From: Cornus controversa
Lineage: Eukaryota > Streptophyta > Magnoliopsida > Cornales > Cornaceae
Direction of reading: 5' to 3'
Assembly (NCBI GenBank): GCA_026545225.1
Contig: CM048849.1
Span: forward strand, 11,085,541-11,149,540
Length of the DNA: 64,000 nucleotides
The notes beneath the pieces were generated by a model. It made no database searches and had not been told where the DNA came from. It saw only the letters and a list, made by a program, of their open reading frames with translations. The stretch's first letter is position 1; each line of letters opens with the position of its first letter. Positions 58,385-64,000 of the stretch are shown piece by piece. The position numbers were made by a program, and so were the translations under genes.

Positions 58385-60145
58385 GTGTTAGTAAGCAAGT
58401 CATCCATTGCTCTGTATCTTAAATTGGTCAAAAAATTTCCTTCACCTTATCCATTATCTATAGATCAACTTTGGTTACTGAGAGGAAAGGCTGACTTGAT
58501 ATCCCACTCCATAATGTTCTCTCATTTGCTATGGTTAGTGATAGGGGACTTCAATGCTTTCAGTAACACAAATGAGTTCCACGGTGGCTTAGGAAAATGG
58601 AAGTCGGCCATTTTTTTATTTCAAATCTTACTTTCACCAAGCTAATCTTAATAACCTAAAATTCAGAGGAATCCTATACACATAGAATAACACTATTATG
58701 GGACCAACTTGTATAGGTAGGAAAATTGATACAGCCCTAATCAACCACATTTGGAGCTCAACATACCCAATTTTTGAATGCCATTCCTTCCCAAAGGGAT
58801 TTCAGACCATAGCCATTACCCTTTGTCAAACTTGGAATCCATTCATTCTCTAAAAAAGAACATTCCCTTTAAATATTTCAATACTTGGTGCTCTCACCTA
58901 ATGTTTTTTCCGTTGTTAAAAAGGTTTGGAGCTTTTATATCAGAGGAACATCAATGTTCTAGGTGGCCCAAAAGCTGAAACTCATTAAAGCAGAAATAGT
59001 GCTGGCCTGAATTCTCTGATTTGGCTTTTAAAATTAAAGTAGTTAAGCTTGAGCTATGAAGACGCCAGGAGGATCTTGATAGCAATCCGAGGATAGGGTT
59101 CTGGATGACCATTTTATTCACTCCATATGGTATATTGTTAGTAGGGACATCACAAAAACTATCTCTAATTTTTCACCAATGAAAAATATTGAAAGAGATT
59201 AACTCCACTTATATCTCCTTAGTTCCTAAATGTTTAAACCCTTCCCATCTAAATTATTATTGACCTATTCCTTGCTACAATATAATCTATAAATGCATTA
59301 CTAAAATTCTACTTAGCAAATTGAAGCCAATCATTTCTCTAATCATTTATACATCTCAAAAAATATTTATACAGGGGAGGAAAATAGGTGACTCTACACA
59401 TTATTATTTCCCTAGGAGTTCTTAAGGGTTATCACAAGCCATTAAACACTCCTAGATGTTCTCTAAAGGTTAACCTTAGAAAGACTTTTACTTAGTGGGT
59501 TGGGAGTTTGTCATTGACACCTTATTACTCATAGGTTTCCTTTCACATTTTATATCCCTCATCTAAGCTTACATTACATCACCATCATTCATTATAGAAC
59601 TAAATGGCGAGTTTCAAGGTTTTTTCAAAGGAGTGAAGGTCTGCAAAAGGGTGATCCACTACCCCCTCTCCTATTTGTTCTTGTAATGGACATTCTCATC
59701 CATCACCACCAAATTTGTCTCATCCTCTAATTTCTTCAAAAACTATTGGAGATGTAAAATTTCAAGATTAATCACCTTTCTTTTGTTGATGATTTGCTTC
59801 TTCTATGCCATGGAGTTGTTGCCTTAGTCCAAGTCCTCAAAACTCCTTTAATGATTTTTCTAAGCTCGCAAGCCTCTCAATGAACCTATAAATGATCTCT
59901 ATTTTTCTGTTAGGTTGACTTTCTCTAAACAGAATATTATGTCTTTGCTTAAGGTTAGTGAGGGGACCTTTTCCAATAGGCATTTGGGGGTTCCTCTAAC
60001 ATCAACAAGGCTTAAGGCTTGTGATTGAAAATCACTGGTTGAAAGAATAATAAGTAGAATATCCCACTAGTCAAGTAAGAGCCTCTCTTATGCGAGTAGA
60101 CTCCAATTGGTGCATTCAGTCTTTATTTCTACTTTGTAGTATTGC
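58385..60145 (+). pseudogene. L1-type LINE: endonuclease end and reverse transcriptase
   Basis: LWLVIGDFNAF near 58531 is the conserved end of the endonuclease. Downstream, in shifting frames: VPKCLNPSHLNYY and CNIIYKCITKIL-like YNIIYKCITKIL near 59222-59310, then GRKIGDS near 59375. SEGLQKGDPLPPLLFVLVMD at about 59635-59690 is the RT motif with GDP. A decayed FADD region is near 59785, and LQLVHSVFISTL near 60110. It has many stops and is not functional. Coding resumes at 63806, after the DNA transposon. Confidence 0.88.
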
Positions 60146-60549
60146 TTAGAGCATCTCCCGCAGCATCTCTAAATTTAGCTGCCCAGATTTAAATTTTGTG
60201 CAGCTACATCAACATTTAAGTTAGCCACATCAGCATGTTAGGATCTCCAGAATTTGACTCCATAACAGCTTCTCTAGATTCCGCTAGCCAAAAATAATGA
60301 CATTTTAATAAATTTTTAATAATTTTTTAATTAAAATTTAATTTTATTACTTATTTTTATCTATTTCCTAATGGCTATATTCCTAATAGCTTTATTTCAA
60401 ATGGCAATATTCCTAACGGCTATATTTCAAACGGCTATATTTTTCATCTTATATAAACACTCATTTGTTCATTTATAAAATCATCACTACATTCATCTCT
60501 TTCATTCTTGTAAAAGTTCATTCACCATTTCTTTCACTTTCGAATTTTT

Positions 60550-61774
60550 AATGGTTTCATCATCACGACCTTTGCCAGATTCTAATTCTCCACGTTCTTC
60601 TTCATCCTCCTCATCAATAGATCTTGACACATTACTTGAAGAGCATCTAACTGCCTATAGATCGATTCTGAATTACATGAGGCCAGAGATTGTAGCGCAA
60701 GTCTTTTAACCACCTCAGAGGCGGTTGGTTCATTGTGATTGAGAAGAAAGCCACCGTCAACTAATGAAAGACTACTTTGACGAGAATTGCACATATACAC
60801 CCAAAAAATTTCACAAATGATTCAGGATGCGATGAGAACTATTTCTTCGTATCTTGAATGATGTTAAATTTTATGACGATTTCTTCATCCAAAAAAGGGA
60901 TATGACTGGTCATTTGGGGTCGTCTTCTGTACAGAAGATGACAAGTGCAGTATGTATATTCACATATGGCTGTTCAGCCAATTCAACTGACGAGTATATT
61001 AAAATCGGTGAGAGTACTGTCATACTATACTTGATGGCATTTTGTAATGTTGTAGTTGTTGTGTATGAGGTGAAGTACATGCACAAACCAAACGAAGCTA
61101 ACATAGCACGATTGCTTCAAGAAGGGGAGGTTAGAGGATTCCCAAGTATGTTTGGTTTCATCGACTGTATGCATTGGGAGTGGAAGAATTGCCTAGTGGC
61201 GTGGCATATCACGCACAAGGGACGCTCCCATAAGGCTACTCTCATATAGGAAGCGGTAGCCTCACAAGATTTGTGGAATTGACATGCATTTTTTGGAATG
61301 TTGGGTTCACACAATGATCTAAATGTGTTGGATCATTCCTTGGTATTTAACCGTATTATTAATAGCCGACTGCCTCTAGTTATTTATGTGGTGAATGGAC
61401 ATCACTATAACATGGGATATTACCTGTCTGATGGTATATACCCTAAATGGACAAATTTGATGCAGATCATCCCAAATTCAAGAACTGTAAAACAAAAAAT
61501 GTTTGTTGAAAGACAAGAAGCATGCAGAAAAGATGTGGAGCGAGCATTTGGGGTCTTGCAAATCAAGTGGGCAATAACGCAAGGACTAATGTATTATTGG
61601 GATAAGATGGACTTGTCTCTCATAATAAGAACATGTATCATTCTTCACAACATGATCATTGAAGATGAACGTCACATCAATACTAGAATTTGGCAGCCAC
61701 TGGAAGAGAGGATTTTGAATCCCATTAAAAGATTAGACCGTAATATTTTTGCGGCACATATCTACGCTTGCTAA
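60550..61774 (+). pseudogene. Harbinger transposase (DDE), interrupted
   Basis: It opens MVSSSRPLPDSNSPRSS with a serine run. Stops follow between about 60705 and 60860, with a probable frameshift there. The DDE domain then reads SMFGFIDCMHWEWKN (first D, near 61155), GSHNDLNVL (second D, near 61305) and KDVERAFGVLQ (E, near 61530). MGYYLSDGIYPKW lies between. In-frame stops occur near 61247 and 61280. IILHNMIIEDE is the normal C-terminal mark of the family. Element mobility would need both this protein and the Myb-like partner. Confidence 0.9.
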
Positions 61775-62288
61775 CTCCAGTACCGCAGCAGAGAGACAAA
61801 TACGCAATTGAGGAAAGATTTGATAAAACATTTGTGAAACTGAATTGGTGATGAAAACGAAGACGATTAAGTTTATATTGCTTTTTTATGAACTAGAATC
61901 TTTAATTTGTGTTACTTTTTTATGTACTAGAAACTTTAATTTGTGTTATTTTTTATGTACTAGATTCTTTAATTTGTGTTGTTGTTCTTTTTTTTTTATG
62001 TACTAGAGTATTTAAGTTATGTTAAATTTTTTAGCTTTTAAGATGTTATGAAATATTATGCAATAAAATCTTGATTATGAAATTAGTTTTTGCACGAAAA
62101 TATTTTTCACCCAATACAATATAAGTTAAAATGATACAAAATCCATTATGGATTAAATAAAAATAACATAAGTTAAAATAATACAATATCCATTATGGAT
62201 TAAACAAAAATAACAAGTCTTGTGGAGTGCTAGATGGGCCAGCGCGTGCATCCATCTTCATCAGTATCTCATGTTATCTTTTGATAAG

Positions 62289-63412
62289 TCATGCTCTCCC
62301 TGCTTCTGTTGGCATTGAATTTGGATCTTTTAGCATCGGCTCCTCTTCTTGGATATTTACTTCGTGTCTTACTAACTCATGTTGTCTTTCAATCTCTTTC
62401 AGCTTTGTCTCCAAAATACAACCAGTCCTATCGTCAAGTTTGGATGTTGCTTGCATAAAACTATCGCAGTATGAAGCTTGTAAGTTGCTAAATTTTGATT
62501 GTTTTTTCTTATTTTGGGTTTGCTTCGCCACTTTACGTCCTGTTGGTCGGTTTAATGGTTGAGATTCAGAAATACCAGGTGAATCTTCTAACATGTTGAA
62601 TTGTGCCGATCGTTCGCAAGGACTAGAATCATACCCTGCATTACTTGATGGAGTTGATGGGTTTGAGCAAGCAACATGCTCGTTGATATTGATTCCAGTA
62701 CTCCTCTTCTTCGCACGCGTAATTTTAGATTTATTTTTTCCTTGTTCGAGAGAATATGTATGTCATTTTGAATAATTTTTCAAAATGTTCCAACAATCAT
62801 AAAGTTTAAAGTCCTCATTCATAGTGGAACGATAAAGATGTTGAGCTGATATAATCTAAATTAAATCAGTGCACAATAATTAGAACCAAATTATTTAAAA
62901 TAATTATTTATTAGAAAACAATAAAGTAAAGAATTTAATTAAAATAATTAACTTACCATATCATGATTGTTGAAGCCACTGGTCTGATTTATTTCAACTG
63001 CATTCAAGCATTTAGACCATTTGTTAAATTTTCCTTGGATGGTGGACCAACGATTACTCAAACCGCAGTTGTTTCGGGCAATTGGTGCTCCAAGTTGTTT
63101 CTAAAATTCGACGAGAATTTTTTTCCATAATGTTGACTTCGGTTGATCAACATCAATCACCAAATCATTGCTAACTTCCATCCATGCATTGCACAGAGTC
63201 ACATTTTCAGCAGTGGACCAATTGGGCATTCGAGGAACCGGTTGTTTTCAAGAAGGTCTGACATTACTGGATTGTGACAATTCGGATAAATAAAATGGTG
63301 TTGGTTGAATAGATGGAAATTTAGAATTGCCACCATAATATTCATAAGATTGGTCGAATGACAAAAAATCATCATTTGATAAGCAGTTGAAATGTGGTGG
63401 TGTAGAATCCAT
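62289..63412 (-). pseudogene. Harbinger ORF1, Myb/SANT-like DNA-binding protein
   Basis: It starts MDSTPPHFNCLSNDDFLSF at 63412. The trihelix/Myb-like region reads NWSTAENVTLCNAWMEVSND, LWKKI, SNRWSTIQGKFNKW, ending CLNAVEI at about 63000. A 101-bp intron (62856-62956, GTAAGT donor and TTTAG acceptor) splits it. The second exon has DFKLYDCWNILKN and a basic run KKRSTG. It ends in a charged segment KLKEIERQHELVRHEV and a stop at 62289. Stops at 63248 (TGA) and near 63105 (TAG) disable it. In this family ORF1 helps bring the transposase to the ends. Confidence 0.85.
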
Positions 63413-63805
63413 GAAATTGGATTTTATAATAAAAAAATAGATAAGATTGAAAAAATAATGAATTCTAAGGTTCAAGAAAGAGAAAATATTGATAATTGGT
63501 TGTGAGATGAATGAATGTAGGAGTTGTTGTATTTATAAAGTTGAAAAAAGAAGAATTTTTTTTTTTTTTTTATTAATAGAGCCGTTTGAAACAGTGCCAA
63601 ACGGCTCTATACAACACATATTTTTTAAAATAAAAAATTCAATATAGTTGTAACAGTCACATGACCATTTTATATTTAAGCTGACGACACGAGACGTTAA
63701 GTAACTTACTTTTCTTCGCCTGAAGCAATTCTTAATTCCGCTATGCATATATATAGCTAAGTTTCAATGGGTCCCATTCATTTAGCTATGCCGTTGGATG
63801 GCTTA

Positions 63806-64000
63806 TTGGAGTTTTGCATCGCCAAACAATGCTTTGGCGGTGCTGGTGAAGTTGCTTTTAGGACGGTTCATTCTACCGAAGAGTGTCATCACAGATATAA
63901 ATTGTATACTGAGAAAGTTCCTATGGTTAGGGACAGACCTCAAACAATCAGGTGTCAGGGTAGCATAGTGCACGTAATTGCATACCAAAGGCTCAAGGAG
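63806..64000 (+). pseudogene. L1-type LINE continued, cut by the window edge
   Basis: In the frame starting YWSF at about 63805 the sequence reads LLLGRFILPKSVITDINCIL, FLWLGTDLKQSGVRVA then a stop. This is the region after RT in plant L1 elements (LPKSV, FLWxG). It continues the LINE broken at 60145. Confidence 0.85.

Larger units (their letters stand above)
60149..63802. mobile_element. PIF/Harbinger DNA transposon in the LINE
   Basis: It is flanked by TTA at 60146-60148 and 63803-63805, the family's target site. Ends are imperfect inverted repeats: GAGCATCTCCCGCAGCATCTCTAAA on the left and, reversed, GCCATCCAACGGCATAGCTAAAT on the right. It carries both expected ORFs in convergent orientation, transposase (+) and a Myb-like protein (-). 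Size is 3654 bp. LINE coding is broken exactly at these points. Confidence 0.9.

Overview
The window is eudicot-type nuclear DNA, rich in nested retrotransposons. It contains one clear host gene. This is the 3' half of a plant DEAD-box RNA helicase that I recognise as the RH50 type. It lies on the + strand as six exons between 2934 and 20337, joined by canonical GT-AG introns and still open in every exon. Its upstream exons are outside the window or lost. I make no species call.

Region by region. 1-2610 is the 3' part of a Ty3 chromovirus lying upstream of the first visible helicase exon. 3129-11378 is an 8.2-kb intron with a three-level nest. A 250-bp TRIM element (direct repeats 3528-3600 and 10978-11050) was split by a second Ty3 element (3604-10871, TSD CATGG). 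That element's 3' LTR was in turn split by a 3.7-kb element with solo-LTR character (6742-10460, TSD ATGGA). 11567-17701 is a 6.1-kb intron holding a Copia-type LTR joined to a LINE tail, an antisense LTR-like stretch, a TRIM inserted in a GT run, and a Cassandra LTR carrying 5S rRNA-like sequence. 20338-24650 is AT-rich intergenic DNA with a possible small unrecognised gene.

24656-35741 is a complete minus-strand Ty3 chromovirus of Tekay/Del character: 11,086 bp, 3-kb LTRs about 0.9% different by eye, TSD GCAAC. Its polyprotein keeps one frame throughout and is broken only by six nonsense codons. 35836-37350 is a 762-bp tandem duplication. 37393-39025 is a minus-strand Ty3 gag-protease remnant with primer site and LTR. 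About 39030-50135 is a decayed Athila-like element with a solo LTR of its own LTR family inside the RNase H region. 50136-56096 is a pair of diverged Tekay-like LTR pieces, one split by an antisense solo LTR (51037-53893, TSD CTTCA). From 58385 to the right edge is an L1-type LINE, interrupted by a PIF/Harbinger DNA transposon (60149-63802, TSD TTA) with a transposase and a convergent Myb-like ORF.

The most unusual pattern is an array of short palindromes of the form TCGATNNATCGA. It appears in the LTRs of the Tekay-type element and again in the LTRs and interior of the unrelated Athila-type element. Looser inverted motifs occupy the same place in the Tekay-like LTRs further right. I know of no described function for it. 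No CRISPR array, tRNA gene or bacterial-type feature was seen.
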